From: JAJDIA01 sp031555145 | GTDB taxonomy: Bacteria > Bacteroidota > Bacteroidia > Bacteroidales > Tannerellaceae | Reading direction: 5' to 3' | Assembly (NCBI GenBank): GCA_031555145.1 | Contig: JAVBUR010000010.1 | Location: 1 to 45,085 of the forward strand | Length of the DNA stretch: 45,085 nt | Shown: one piece after another, positions 7,813 to 16,236 of the stretch | How the letters are laid out: each line of letters begins with the position of its first letter | Position numbering within the stretch: position 1 is the stretch's first letter | Translations under genes and position numbers: made by a program | The notes under the pieces: model-generated | What the model was told of the DNA's origin: nothing | Database searches by the model: none | What the model saw: the letters and a program-made list of their open reading frames with translations, nothing else

Positions 7813-9339
7813 ATGTCAATGAAACAGCTTCTGAAACCCATAATGTTTGTCGGCACCTGCTCGGATGCCGGAAAGAGCGTGATCAATGCCGCCTTTTGTC
7901 GGATATTCCGGCAGGATGGGTATCAGCCCGCTCCCTTTAAAGCACAGAATATGTCGCTGAATTCTTATTCTACACCGGAAGGCGGGGAGATGGGACGGGC
8001 GCAGGTGGTTCAGGCTGAGGCTTGTGGGATTGCACCGCATACCGATATGAATCCGGTATTGCTGAAGCCGACCAGTGATTGCAGTTCGCAGGTGGTACTG
8101 AACGGACGACCCATCGGAAATATGTCGGCACGCGACTACTTCGGGGAAACAGATACACGCGACGCCCTGTTTGCAGATGTGGTACAGGCCTTCAACCGGC
8201 TGGAAGAACGGTATAACCCTATTGTACTGGAAGGTGCAGGGAGCATTTCGGAATTGAACCTGCGCGATCGTGATATCACCAACTTGCGCATGGCCGCTGC
8301 TGCCGGTGCCGCCACGTACCTGATCGCCGATATCGACAGGGGAGGGGTGTTCGGTTCGGTCTATGGTACTATCGCTTTGCTGAAACCCGAAGAACGGGCG
8401 TTAATTAAAGGGATTCTGATCAATAAGTTCCGGGGCGATATCTCCCTCTTTGCCGAAGGAAAGACAATGTTGGAAGAACTGACCGGAATCCCGGTAGTCG
8501 GTATCATCCCCTGGTTCCGCGATATCCGGATTGAGGAAGAAGACTCGGTGGCATTAACCATGAAAAAAAACACCTATCGGGAAGGAAAGATCAATGTCGC
8601 CATTGTCTTGTTGAAGCGGATGTCTAACTTTACCGACTTCGATGTGCTGGATGTCGACCCGCGTTTCAATGCCTACTATACCAACCGGCCGGAAGAGATT
8701 GAAAAGAGCGATATCATCCTGTTGCCCGGTTCCAAGAATACGTTGGACGACTTGCAGACATTACGCGCCGACGGTATTGCCGATGCCATTGTACGGAGTT
8801 ATCATGCAGGGAAGAAAGTGATCGGCATCTGTGGCGGCTATCAGATGATGGGATTGCGGGTGGAAGATCCGAACCGGCTGGAAGGAATGATCCCGGCAGT
8901 AGCCGGTTTGGGATTGCTGCCGTTGCATACGGTGATTGGAGAAGAGAAGCTGACCCTCCAACAGTCTTTTTCCTTCGTGCCGGTATCGACGGATAATATT
9001 TGTGCAGGCTATGAGATCCACATGGGGGCAACCACTGTGGCGGAAGGGTACGAGTCGCGTCCGTTAGTTCGCCTGTCGGATAACCGGGAAGATGGTTATC
9101 ACCGGGATGCCCGTTGTTGGGGGAGTTATATGCATGGGATGCTGGATAATCCTGTTGTACGCGATTATATGGCGGAAGGCTTTGGCCTGCAGGAACAGAA
9201 AGTGTCTTTCGACTATGCTGCCTTTAAGGAGGAACAGTATGATAAGCTGGCCGTCCATGTCCGGAGTAATGTAGACATGGACGCTATCTATCGTTCCCTT
9301 ACTTTAACCGATTCAGGTGCGCTACCTCTTCGAGGCTGA
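7813..9339 (+). CDS. cobQ: Cobyric acid synthase (adenosylcobyric acid amidotransferase)
   Basis: The 508-residue cytoplasmic enzyme amidates four side chains of adenosylcobyrinic acid a,c-diamide using glutamine and ATP in cobamide synthesis. The N-terminal dethiobiotin-synthetase-like domain starts with MFVGTCSDAGKS, the nucleotide loop, followed by FKAQNMSLNS. The C-terminal glutamine amidotransferase domain shows the nucleophile Cys340 (GICGGYQ) and the triad His441 (YMHGML). Start 7813 (or the ATG at 7819) is preferred because the family motif begins within ten residues. No other cobalamin gene is in the window. Its 3' end overlaps the convergent upxY-like gene by 41 bases. Confidence 0.95.
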   Translation: MSMKQLLKPIMFVGTCSDAGKSVINAAFCRIFRQDGYQPAPFKAQNMSLNSYSTPEGGEMGRAQVVQAEACGIAPHTDMNPVLLKPTSDCSSQVVLNGRPIGNMSARDYFGETDTRDALFADVVQAFNRLEERYNPIVLEGAGSISELNLRDRDITNLRMAAAAGAATYLIADIDRGGVFGSVYGTIALLKPEERALIKGILINKFRGDISLFAEGKTMLEELTGIPVVGIIPWFRDIRIEEEDSVALTMKKNTYREGKINVAIVLLKRMSNFTDFDVLDVDPRFNAYYTNRPEEIEKSDIILLPGSKNTLDDLQTLRADGIADAIVRSYHAGKKVIGICGGYQMMGLRVEDPNRLEGMIPAVAGLGLLPLHTVIGEEKLTLQQSFSFVPVSTDNICAGYEIHMGATTVAEGYESRPLVRLSDNREDGYHRDARCWGSYMHGMLDNPVVRDYMAEGFGLQEQKVSFDYAAFKEEQYDKLAVHVRSNVDMDAIYRSLTLTDSGALPLRG

Positions 9340-9793
9340 CACAGACGGTAGCCCCCATTTGCTCCAGGAAAAGAACAAGGTAGTTTTTTTTGATCTTCTT
9401 GATCTTACCGGAAACGTTCTTCATGGCGCCACAGAGGATCTCCACTTCGTCGCCTACATATAATTGTTTGCCGGCAGCTATTTCCAGGAATTCGCGGATG
9501 ACATCAATCTCTTTTTGCCGGATAACGGCTGGCTTTCCATCATAGTAAACGATGCGGGAGACGCCATAGATGCGTAGCAACTCCCGTAGTTTTGATTCTT
9601 CGCAATGTACAAATACATAGGATGTGTACAGGGGGATATCGACGATCTTTACCCTGTCCGACCATACACGCGGACTACGGTGTAACGGCAACCAACATTC
9701 AATTCCTAACCCGGCAATTCGTTCTTTTACCTGTTTTTCGGCCCGGGGGGCGGTGTAGAGTGCGTACCAATTACTACTGATTTCCTCTTTCAT
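9299..9793 (-). CDS. UpxY-family NusG-like transcription antiterminator
   Basis: The 164-residue protein has an N-terminal NusG (NGN) domain (NWYALYTAPRAEKQV at about residue 8 onward) and a C-terminal KOW-like segment (VGDEVEILCGAMKNVSGKI). In Bacteroides and Parabacteroides such NusG paralogs (UpxY, UpdY, LoaP relatives) let RNA polymerase read through the leader of one capsule or exopolysaccharide operon and normally sit at its start. Here the downstream gene in its direction is the convergent cobQ, with no glycan operon following, so it is an orphan. The ATG at 9793 was chosen because it begins the NGN domain; an extended start at 9868 would run through two palindromes in the promoter region. 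Confidence 0.85.
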   Translation of the reverse strand: MKEEISSNWYALYTAPRAEKQVKERIAGLGIECWLPLHRSPRVWSDRVKIVDIPLYTSYVFVHCEESKLRELLRIYGVSRIVYYDGKPAVIRQKEIDVIREFLEIAAGKQLYVGDEVEILCGAMKNVSGKIKKIKKNYLVLFLEQMGATVCVSLEEVAHLNRLK

Positions 9794-9840
9794 TGGTGAA
9801 TTTTCTTTCTTTTGCGGCGAAGTTAATACTATTTTTTTGT

Positions 9841-9867
9841 AACATTGCAATGTTGTTTGCGCAAACA
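9841..9867. promoter_or_regulatory. Two abutting 14-bp perfect palindromes between divergent genes
   Basis: AACATTGCAATGTT (9841-9854) is a perfect palindrome, and TGTTTGCGCAAACA (9854-9867) is another, sharing one base. Their centres are 13 bp apart. They lie between the start of the upxY-like gene (9793, minus) and that of the Gfo/Idh/MocA gene (9882, plus). Their size and position suggest operators for dimeric regulators controlling one or both genes. The binding protein is unknown. Confidence 0.5.
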
Positions 9868-9881
9868 CTAAAATATACTAT

Positions 9882-11255
9882 ATGGACAGACGAAATTTTC
9901 TTCAAAAATCAGCATTGACTGTAGCCGGAGCAGGGTTAACTCCCCTGATCGGCGGTTCTTACCAAAGCGTATTCGGACAAACCGCACCATCTAACCGGGT
10001 GAAAGTGGGATTGATCGGATGTCGTAACCAGGGATGGAGTAACCTCCGGACTTTTCTGCAATATCCGGAAGTGGATTGTGTATCTCTGTGTGACGTCGAC
10101 GATGAATGGCTGAATAAGCGCGCGGACGAAGTGAAGCAAATGACCGGAAGCAAACCGAAACAGTTAGTGAAAGATTGGCGGAGAGTCATTGACAATAAAG
10201 AGATCGATATCGTGATTGTCGGCACTCCCGACCATTGGCATTGCTTGCCGTTGGTGGCTGCCTGCCAGGCAGGAAAGGACGTGTATGTGGAGAAACCGTT
10301 GTCGAATACGATCGAAGAATGTAACCTGATGGTGAAAGCCGCCCGGAAATACAACCGTATTGTGCAGGTAGGCCAGTGGCAGCGTAGTGATCCGCATTGG
10401 GATGCTGCTGCGAAGTATGTACAGGACGGTCATATCGGCCGTGTCCGTACAGTGAAGGCATGGGCCTATCAGCCGGCCAAATGGACATTGCCTAAAGTGG
10501 CCGATTCCACTGTTCCGGCAGGGGTCGATTATGATATGTGGCTTGGCCCGGCTCCCAAACGTCCGTTCAATAGCAACCGTTTCCATTATAATTTCCGCTT
10601 CTTCTGGGATTATGCCGGCGGATTGATGGCCGACTGGGGCGTGCATTTGCTCGACTATGCCCTGAAAGGCATGAATGCCGGTCTGCCTCCGTATGTACTT
10701 GGCGCTGGTGGTAAACTTGGCTATCCGGATGATGCCATGGAAACGCCCGACACGTTGATGGTTACCTATAAATATCCCGACTATACGATTATCTGGGATC
10801 ATGCCTGTGGTATCGGAAACGGGCTGTTTGATAAGAAAGAAGGGGTCGCCTTCTTTGGTGAAAACGGTACATTAGTCCTCACCCGTGCCGGTTGGGAAGT
10901 GCTCCCGGAAATGAATAACACCGGACGGAATTTCCCGTATTGCTATCCTTGCGATCCCGAACCGGTAAAAGCCACCCCGCGTATGGAACCTGTTGCCTTC
11001 CAAAAAGGCGAAGGAAAAGGCCTGTACAACCATGTGGGCAATATGCTCCAGTGTGTCAAAACACGGCAGTTGCCGAATGCCGACATTGCCATCGGCGCCG
11101 AAGTGGCGAAGCTCAGTCATATCGCCAATATCTCCAGCCGTGTAGGCCGAGCCCTCAACTGGGATGAAGCCACCAATACATTCGGTAACGACGCAGAAGC
11201 TAATGCCTTCATCAAGGCCTACTATCGTGCTCCCTGGGAGTTGCCGAAGTTGTAA
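9882..11255 (+). CDS. Gfo/Idh/MocA family oxidoreductase with Tat signal
   Basis: The 457-residue protein begins with a twin-arginine-type leader (RRNFLQ at residues 3-8, then a hydrophobic stretch ending near residue 34), so it is probably exported folded with bound NAD(P). The Rossmann fold starts at VKVGLIGCRNQG, and the family motif with catalytic-type Lys138 reads VEKPLS. The C-terminal Gfo/Idh/MocA domain follows, including an ADWGVHLLDYAL segment. Exported Bacteroidetes members of this family are often near sugar-degrading genes, and some act as NAD-dependent glycosidases or sugar dehydrogenases. The substrate is not evident. The gene diverges from upxY across paired palindromes and is separated from gntP by about 150 bases that include an inverted repeat. 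Confidence 0.88.
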   Translation: MDRRNFLQKSALTVAGAGLTPLIGGSYQSVFGQTAPSNRVKVGLIGCRNQGWSNLRTFLQYPEVDCVSLCDVDDEWLNKRADEVKQMTGSKPKQLVKDWRRVIDNKEIDIVIVGTPDHWHCLPLVAACQAGKDVYVEKPLSNTIEECNLMVKAARKYNRIVQVGQWQRSDPHWDAAAKYVQDGHIGRVRTVKAWAYQPAKWTLPKVADSTVPAGVDYDMWLGPAPKRPFNSNRFHYNFRFFWDYAGGLMADWGVHLLDYALKGMNAGLPPYVLGAGGKLGYPDDAMETPDTLMVTYKYPDYTIIWDHACGIGNGLFDKKEGVAFFGENGTLVLTRAGWEVLPEMNNTGRNFPYCYPCDPEPVKATPRMEPVAFQKGEGKGLYNHVGNMLQCVKTRQLPNADIAIGAEVAKLSHIANISSRVGRALNWDEATNTFGNDAEANAFIKAYYRAPWELPKL

Positions 11256-11284
11256 GCCAAGGCTTGCTGCCTATCATTTATGGG

Positions 11285-11324
11285 ATTTCTTTCCAACCGG
11301 ATAATCAAGCCGTTGGAAAGAAAT
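11285..11324. terminator. 13-bp perfect inverted repeat, possible terminator
   Basis: ATTTCTTTCCAAC (11285-11297) pairs perfectly with 11312-11324 around a 14-base loop, 30 bases after the oxidoreductase stop. It is not followed by a long T run, so intrinsic termination is uncertain; a regulatory stem before gntP is the alternative. Confidence 0.4.
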
Positions 11325-11403
11325 TTCTGTTTGTATCTATGCCAAAGCCGAAAATAAATGTTTTCTTTGCATATACTTAGATTCTAATTTAATCCGGAAG
11401 GCC

Positions 11404-12723
11404 ATGTCGTTTGTTGTCATCATCCTCTGTCTATTATTATTGATCGTCTTGATCTCCTATTTCAAGGTGGATGCTTTTCTGTCTTTTATTGTGGTCTCTG
11501 TGCTTGCCGGAATGGGATTGGGGATTCCGTTGGATCAGCTTCCCGGAACGGTAGACCGGGGGATCGGTAATATCATGGGAAGCCTGACGCTGATCATCGT
11601 ACTTGGGGCGATGCTTGGTAAGTTGGTGGCCGAAAGCGGTGCGACGCAGCGGATAGCTGATGTCATGGTGTCGGCCTTCGGGACAAAACATATTCAATGG
11701 GGGCTGATGATCACCGGATTTATAGTCGGCATACCGTTGTTCTATGGCATTGGCTTTGTATTACTGGTACCGTTGATCTTCTCCATCGTCAATCAATATA
11801 AACTGCCGGTGTTGTATATGGGGATCTCCATGCTGGCGGCTTTGTCGGTCACACACGGATTCCTGCCGCCACATCCTTCGCCCGTTGCATTAGTGGCACT
11901 GTTCGAAGCCAATATGGGCATGACATTGATTTATGGTATCCTGATCGCCGTGCCGACCATTGTACTGGCGGGGCCGCTCTTCGGCCGTACGCTCCGGCAT
12001 ATTCAGACCGGTCCGTTAAAGTTGTTTGAGAAGAAAGAAATCGATACGAAGTACGGACAACCGGGCACGGCCAATAGTTTCATCAGTGCCACCCTGCCCG
12101 TTTTTCTGCTGATTGTTGCTACGGCGATGCCTTATTTATTCCCTTCGTTGGATGGAATAGGAGCGGAGGTCGTCTCTTTTCTTAGCGCACCCTCTATCGT
12201 CATGTTGATTGCACTGATGGTGGCTACTTATACGTTAGGTATCCGTCAGGGAAGACCTGTCAAGGAAGTGATGGGCATCTTTGTTGATGCCGTCAAAGAT
12301 ATTGCGCCTATTCTGTTGATCATTGCCGGTTCTGGTATCTTCAAGCAGGTGATGGAAGATAGTGGCGTAAGTACGGAACTGGCTGGCGCTTTGCAGCAGT
12401 TGCCTGTTCACCCGCTGATATTGGGTTGGTTGATTGCCGCCGTGATCCGTGTCTGTATCGGTTCGGCTACCGTGGCGGGACTGACTGCTGCCGGTGTGTT
12501 GATGCCGTTAGTGGTACAGGCAAATGTAAATCCCAACCTGATGGTACTTTCACTGGGTGCCGGAAGCCTGATGTTCTCGCACGTGAACGATTCGGGATTC
12601 TGGATGTTTAAGGAATATTTCAACCTGAGTATCAAGGATACCATCCGGTCGTGGTCGTTGATGGAAACGATTGTTTCCGTCATAGGACTAATCGGCGTCA
12701 TGCTATTAAACCTATTTGTATAA
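11404..12723 (+). CDS. GntP family permease (gluconate/D-serine-type transporter)
   Basis: The 439-residue protein has about twelve hydrophobic segments and the length and pattern of the GntP family: a hairpin-like GSLTLIIVLGAMLGKL near residue 60, THGFLPPHPSP near 155 and a conserved SHVNDSGFW near 400. Family members import gluconate, other sugar acids or, for DsdX, D-serine. The next gene, 21 bases downstream, encodes a RidA-like protein, followed by a PLP D-amino-acid enzyme and a dipeptidase. This makes a D-serine/D-threonine or related substrate more likely than gluconate; that is inference from context. It probably heads the operon. Confidence 0.88.
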   Translation: MSFVVIILCLLLLIVLISYFKVDAFLSFIVVSVLAGMGLGIPLDQLPGTVDRGIGNIMGSLTLIIVLGAMLGKLVAESGATQRIADVMVSAFGTKHIQWGLMITGFIVGIPLFYGIGFVLLVPLIFSIVNQYKLPVLYMGISMLAALSVTHGFLPPHPSPVALVALFEANMGMTLIYGILIAVPTIVLAGPLFGRTLRHIQTGPLKLFEKKEIDTKYGQPGTANSFISATLPVFLLIVATAMPYLFPSLDGIGAEVVSFLSAPSIVMLIALMVATYTLGIRQGRPVKEVMGIFVDAVKDIAPILLIIAGSGIFKQVMEDSGVSTELAGALQQLPVHPLILGWLIAAVIRVCIGSATVAGLTAAGVLMPLVVQANVNPNLMVLSLGAGSLMFSHVNDSGFWMFKEYFNLSIKDTIRSWSLMETIVSVIGLIGVMLLNLFV

Positions 12724-12744
12724 CAATATAAAAAGCAACAAACG

Positions 12745-13254
12745 ATGAGCACATGCAATGCAGATGAACAGTTTGAGAAGTTAGGACTGACCCTGCCTCC
12801 CAATCCCGCCCCGCTGGGCGTATATAAACCTTGTCTGGTGGTAGATGGAAAATACTTGTATCTCTCCGGCCACGGCCCGGTGCAGAACGACCGTTCGCTG
12901 ATAATCGGACGTATCGGAAGTGAACTGACGATGGATGAAGGCAAGCAGGCCGCCCAACAAGTTGGCCTCACCATGTTGTCTACCATCAAAGCCCACCTCG
13001 GTAGTCTGAACAAAGTGAAGCGGGTCATCAAAGTCCTGGGTATGGTCAACTGTACGCCCGACTTCGAGAAACATCCGTATGTGATTAACGGATGCAGCGA
13101 ACTCTTTGCCTCCGTCTGGGGACTGGAGAACGGTGTCGGTACCCGCAGTGCCGTAGGCTTTGGCTCACTCCCCGACAATATTCCGGTAGAGATCGAAGCG
13201 ATGTTTGAACTGGATATGGAAATATATGACGATGGACTGGTATCTTGTAGATAA
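12745..13254 (+). CDS. RidA/YjgF-YER057c-UK114 family protein
   Basis: The 169-residue protein belongs to the longer Rid branch. It has YLYLSGHGPVQ in the N-terminal half, the Arg-containing GTRSAVGFGSLP and VEIEAMFEL near the C-terminus, the positions that form the substrate pocket in imine deaminases. RidA removes the reactive enamine/imine (2-aminoacrylate, 2-aminocrotonate) made by PLP-dependent serine and threonine dehydratases, so it fits directly beside the fold-III PLP enzyme that follows. The two genes overlap by 23 bases, suggesting translational coupling. It is not the short archetypal RidA (about 128 residues), so its activity is inferred. Confidence 0.88.
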   Translation: MSTCNADEQFEKLGLTLPPNPAPLGVYKPCLVVDGKYLYLSGHGPVQNDRSLIIGRIGSELTMDEGKQAAQQVGLTMLSTIKAHLGSLNKVKRVIKVLGMVNCTPDFEKHPYVINGCSELFASVWGLENGVGTRSAVGFGSLPDNIPVEIEAMFELDMEIYDDGLVSCR

Positions 13255-14335
13255 AGCAAATGAGATTGATTCTCCCGCCTTACTGGTATATCCGGACCGG
13301 ATTGCGGATAATATCGGGCTGGCTATCCAGATAGCCGGAGGCGATACGGATAGGTTGCGGCCGCATGTGAAGACGAACAAGATGGGAGCTGTCTGTAGCA
13401 TGATGATGCAGGCGGGGATCCGTAAGTTTAAATGCGCTACTATTGCTGAGGCGGAAATGTTAGGGCTGGCCGAAGCGCCGGATGTGTTGCTGGCGTATCA
13501 GCCGGTAGGTCCGAAGGCGGAACGTTTGCTGCAATTGGTAAAGTTCTATCCGAATACGTACTATTCCTGTCTGCTGGATAATGCCGACACAGCCCGTGCA
13601 CTAGCCGGGTTATGCCGGCAGGAGAAACAGGTGATAGACGTATATATCGACCTGAATGTGGGTATGAACCGCACGGGTATATTACCAGGGAAGGCTTGCG
13701 AGTTGGCTGCCGTGATCCGGTCGTTGGATGGTCTGCGTCTGGTCGGCCTGCATGCCTACGACGGGCATATTCACGATACCGATGTGGCACTTCGCCGGCT
13801 GGCTGCCGATGAGGTCTATAAAATGACTGAACAGGTATATGCCAAGTTACAGCCTTTATATCTCTATCCCTTGGTCATGGTGATGGGAGGGACGCCGACC
13901 TTCCCCGTTCATATCCGTCACTCGCATGTGGAATGCAGTCCCGGTACGTTTATCTTCTGGGATTGGGGTTACCGGGAAATGCTTCCCGACCTGCCTTTTC
14001 AATGGGCAGCATTGGTCATGACACGGGTGGTTTCGGTCGTAGACAAGGAGCATCTCTGTGTAGACCTGGGGCATAAGGCTGTAGCGTCTGAGAGCCCATT
14101 CCCCCGTGTGCATTTTCTCAATGCGCCGGAGGCCGTGCCCGTGGCGCACAGCGAGGAACACCTCGTGTTGCAGGTGCCCGACAGCGGCGCGTATACCCCG
14201 GGCGATGTGTTGTATGGTGTGCCCGTTCATGTCTGCCCGACAGTGGCCTTGTATGGCAAGGCCAGTATGATCTTCGCTCATAAGAACCGGGGCTATCTGA
14301 AAGTGACAGCTCGTAATCGGTTGATATCCGTGTGA
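13232..14335 (+). CDS. D-threonine aldolase / D-serine dehydratase-like fold-III PLP enzyme
   Basis: The 367-residue protein has the alanine-racemase-type N-terminal barrel and C-terminal beta domain of the DTA/DSD family. The PLP lysine is Lys47 in RPHVKTNK, the family signature. Near the C-terminus PVHVCPTVALYG supplies an HxC pair. Eukaryotic D-serine dehydratase binds zinc through His and Cys at this position, whereas characterised D-threonine aldolases have His and Asp, as I recall. This favours dehydratase-type chemistry (D-serine to pyruvate via 2-aminoacrylate) and matches the adjacent RidA, but aldolase activity is not excluded. Start 13232 was preferred over ATGs at 13226 and further upstream because it gives the shortest overlap with ridA and the usual N-terminus. 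Confidence 0.85.
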   Translation: MDWYLVDKANEIDSPALLVYPDRIADNIGLAIQIAGGDTDRLRPHVKTNKMGAVCSMMMQAGIRKFKCATIAEAEMLGLAEAPDVLLAYQPVGPKAERLLQLVKFYPNTYYSCLLDNADTARALAGLCRQEKQVIDVYIDLNVGMNRTGILPGKACELAAVIRSLDGLRLVGLHAYDGHIHDTDVALRRLAADEVYKMTEQVYAKLQPLYLYPLVMVMGGTPTFPVHIRHSHVECSPGTFIFWDWGYREMLPDLPFQWAALVMTRVVSVVDKEHLCVDLGHKAVASESPFPRVHFLNAPEAVPVAHSEEHLVLQVPDSGAYTPGDVLYGVPVHVCPTVALYGKASMIFAHKNRGYLKVTARNRLISV

Positions 14336-14362
14336 AATGCTTGATAGCTGTGTCATATAGTA

Positions 14363-15448
14363 ATGTATCCTATGAAGAGACCTTTTATTGTAGATGTGCA
14401 TCTCGACCTGAGTATGGATGCGATGGAGTGGAACCGCGACCTGCGGCAATCCGTTGATGAGATCAACCGCCGCGAAGCCGGTATGACGGATAAACCTGAC
14501 CGGGGTAATGCTACCGTCTCGCTGCCCGAACTGCGACGCGCCAATGCCGGACTGGTGGTGGCTACACAGATCGCCAGGTACATCACCCCCGGTGATTATC
14601 GTCCCGGCTGGTATTCGCCTCAGCAAGCCTGGGCACAAACGCAAGGCCAGTTGGCTTGGTATCGTGCCATGGAAGAAGAAGGCGAGATGAAGATGATACG
14701 TTCCCGTACCGAACTGGATGCCCACATGGCTTACTGGAACGATGGGGAACCGGTTGATCGAAAAGCTATCGGCTATGTGCTGAGTATCGAGGGGGCTGAC
14801 TCCTTCGTTACCGTCGATTACCTGGAACGCGCCTGGCAGAATGGCCTGCGGGCAGTCGGCCCGGCGCATTACGGCCCCGGGCGCTATGCTAACGGGACGG
14901 ACTCGTCCGGTCGCCTTACCGGCGACGGTGTAGCATTGCTTCGGGAAATGGATCGGCTGGGGATAATCCTAGACGTGACTCATCTGAATGACGACGCTTT
15001 CTGGCATGCGCTCGAAATCTATACAGGCCCTGTCTGGGCCAGCCATAATAACTGCCGTGTCTTTGTCGACCATAACCGCCAGTTCAGCGACGAGATGATC
15101 CGGGCGTTGATCGAACGGAAGGCCGTGATCGGTATTGCCCTCGATGCCTGGATGATGGTGCCGAACTGGGTTCGGGGTGTATCTACGCCTCAAAGTACTA
15201 ACTGTACGCTGGATATCATGGTTACTAATATCGACCACATCTGCCAGTTAGCAGGAAACACCTGTCATGTCGGTATCGGTAGTGACCTCGACGGGGCTTA
15301 CGGTACAGAACAGTGCCCGTACGACCTGAAGACAATCGCCGATCTGCAGAAAGTCCCCGTCCTGCTTGAGAAACGAGGCTACTCCGAGGCTGATATCGAA
15401 CGTGTCTTTTCGGGTAATTTTATTGAATTCCTACGCAAGGCGCTGTAG
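14363..15448 (+). CDS. Membrane dipeptidase family (M19) peptidase
   Basis: The 361-residue metallopeptidase has the M19 zinc ligands: His13 and Asp15 (VDVHLD), Glu in LSIEGAD, His in DVTHLND, and His in ASHNNCR, then GIGSDLDGAYG. M19 enzymes (renal dipeptidase and bacterial relatives) hydrolyse dipeptides and tolerate or prefer a D-amino acid at the C-terminus. No signal peptide is seen, so it acts in the cytoplasm. Placed 27 bases after the D-amino-acid enzyme and downstream of a permease and RidA, it could release D-residues from imported or cell-wall-derived L,D-dipeptides. An in-frame ATG at 14372 is an alternative start. Confidence 0.9.
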   Translation: MYPMKRPFIVDVHLDLSMDAMEWNRDLRQSVDEINRREAGMTDKPDRGNATVSLPELRRANAGLVVATQIARYITPGDYRPGWYSPQQAWAQTQGQLAWYRAMEEEGEMKMIRSRTELDAHMAYWNDGEPVDRKAIGYVLSIEGADSFVTVDYLERAWQNGLRAVGPAHYGPGRYANGTDSSGRLTGDGVALLREMDRLGIILDVTHLNDDAFWHALEIYTGPVWASHNNCRVFVDHNRQFSDEMIRALIERKAVIGIALDAWMMVPNWVRGVSTPQSTNCTLDIMVTNIDHICQLAGNTCHVGIGSDLDGAYGTEQCPYDLKTIADLQKVPVLLEKRGYSEADIERVFSGNFIEFLRKAL

Positions 15449-15494
15449 CCTGGCATTGAAATAGTCTGTGTATAATCCATTAATTAAAAGTGAA

Positions 15495-16229
15495 ATGAAA
15501 AAGTTGTGTGTCTGTCTGTTGGCAGTGGTCGCTATGGCATTGAGTAGTTGTCAGCCCAAGGAACAAACGATTCGTCTGGCGTTTATTGCCGGGATGAATC
15601 CCGTGTTTAATTATGAAATGTATGAGCCGATGCTAAGTGCTATGTCGAATGTGACCTGGAAGGCTTATACGAATGAAGAGTCGCAGGAATTGTTCAAACC
15701 CGAACATGCAGGCGACTATGATGTGATTGTCTTCTTCGACATTTGCCTCGATGAGTTTCCGGAAGCCAGCCGGAACGATCTGGTTAAGGTGGTGAGCGAA
15801 GGAAAGCCTGTCTTTATCCTTCACGATGGCTTGCTGACATATAATGAATGGCCTGAGTTTGCCCATATCGCCGGTATGAAGTATTTCATGAGTGCGCAGG
15901 AAACGGACGGAGCCCTGTTCGGTGTATCTAGCTATAAGCACAATCAGGATCTGCCGATCAAGGTAGTAGATAAAAACCATTTCATCACGAAAGAAATGCC
16001 CGAAACCTTTGCTTTCAAAGATGAAATTTATGGAAAGTTATGGAAGTCGCCCGATCTTCATCCGTTATGGGTGACAGATCATCCCGACAGCGAACCCGTC
16101 GTGATGTATACCCACACCTATGGCAAGGCCAAAGTCGTCGGTATCGTTACCGGCCACGGCCCCGATATCTTTAAAGACAAGAACTTCCAGATGGCATTCG
16201 ACCGTTCGATGCGCTGGTTGATACAATAA
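15495..16229 (+). CDS. ThuA-like domain lipoprotein
   Basis: The 244-residue protein has a lipoprotein signal peptide (ALSSC, lipid Cys19) and a glutamine-amidotransferase-like fold resembling ThuA. This includes YDVIVFFDICLDEFP in the first half, FILHDGLLTYNEWPEF in the middle, and a C-terminus PVVMYTHTYGKAKVVGIVTGHGPDIF that matches the ThuA ending. ThuA-like proteins lack a glutaminase triad and have no settled activity; many sit beside sugar dehydrogenases. The start at 15495 opens the signal peptide. The gene follows the dipeptidase by 46 bases, so it may belong to the same transcript; its role there is unknown. It converges on waaA. Confidence 0.78.
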   Translation: MKKLCVCLLAVVAMALSSCQPKEQTIRLAFIAGMNPVFNYEMYEPMLSAMSNVTWKAYTNEESQELFKPEHAGDYDVIVFFDICLDEFPEASRNDLVKVVSEGKPVFILHDGLLTYNEWPEFAHIAGMKYFMSAQETDGALFGVSSYKHNQDLPIKVVDKNHFITKEMPETFAFKDEIYGKLWKSPDLHPLWVTDHPDSEPVVMYTHTYGKAKVVGIVTGHGPDIFKDKNFQMAFDRSMRWLIQ

Positions 16230-16236
16230 AAAGAGA

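Noticed and set aside
11404..12723. Annotating the GntP permease as a gluconate transporter (gntT)
   Set aside because: No gluconate kinase or other sugar-acid catabolic gene is adjacent; the neighbours fit D-amino-acid metabolism better, so no symbol was given.
13856..14869. 337-codon minus-strand open frame across the PLP-enzyme/dipeptidase junction
   Set aside because: It is antisense to two well-supported enzymes whose catalytic motifs are intact, and its translation has no recognisable motif.
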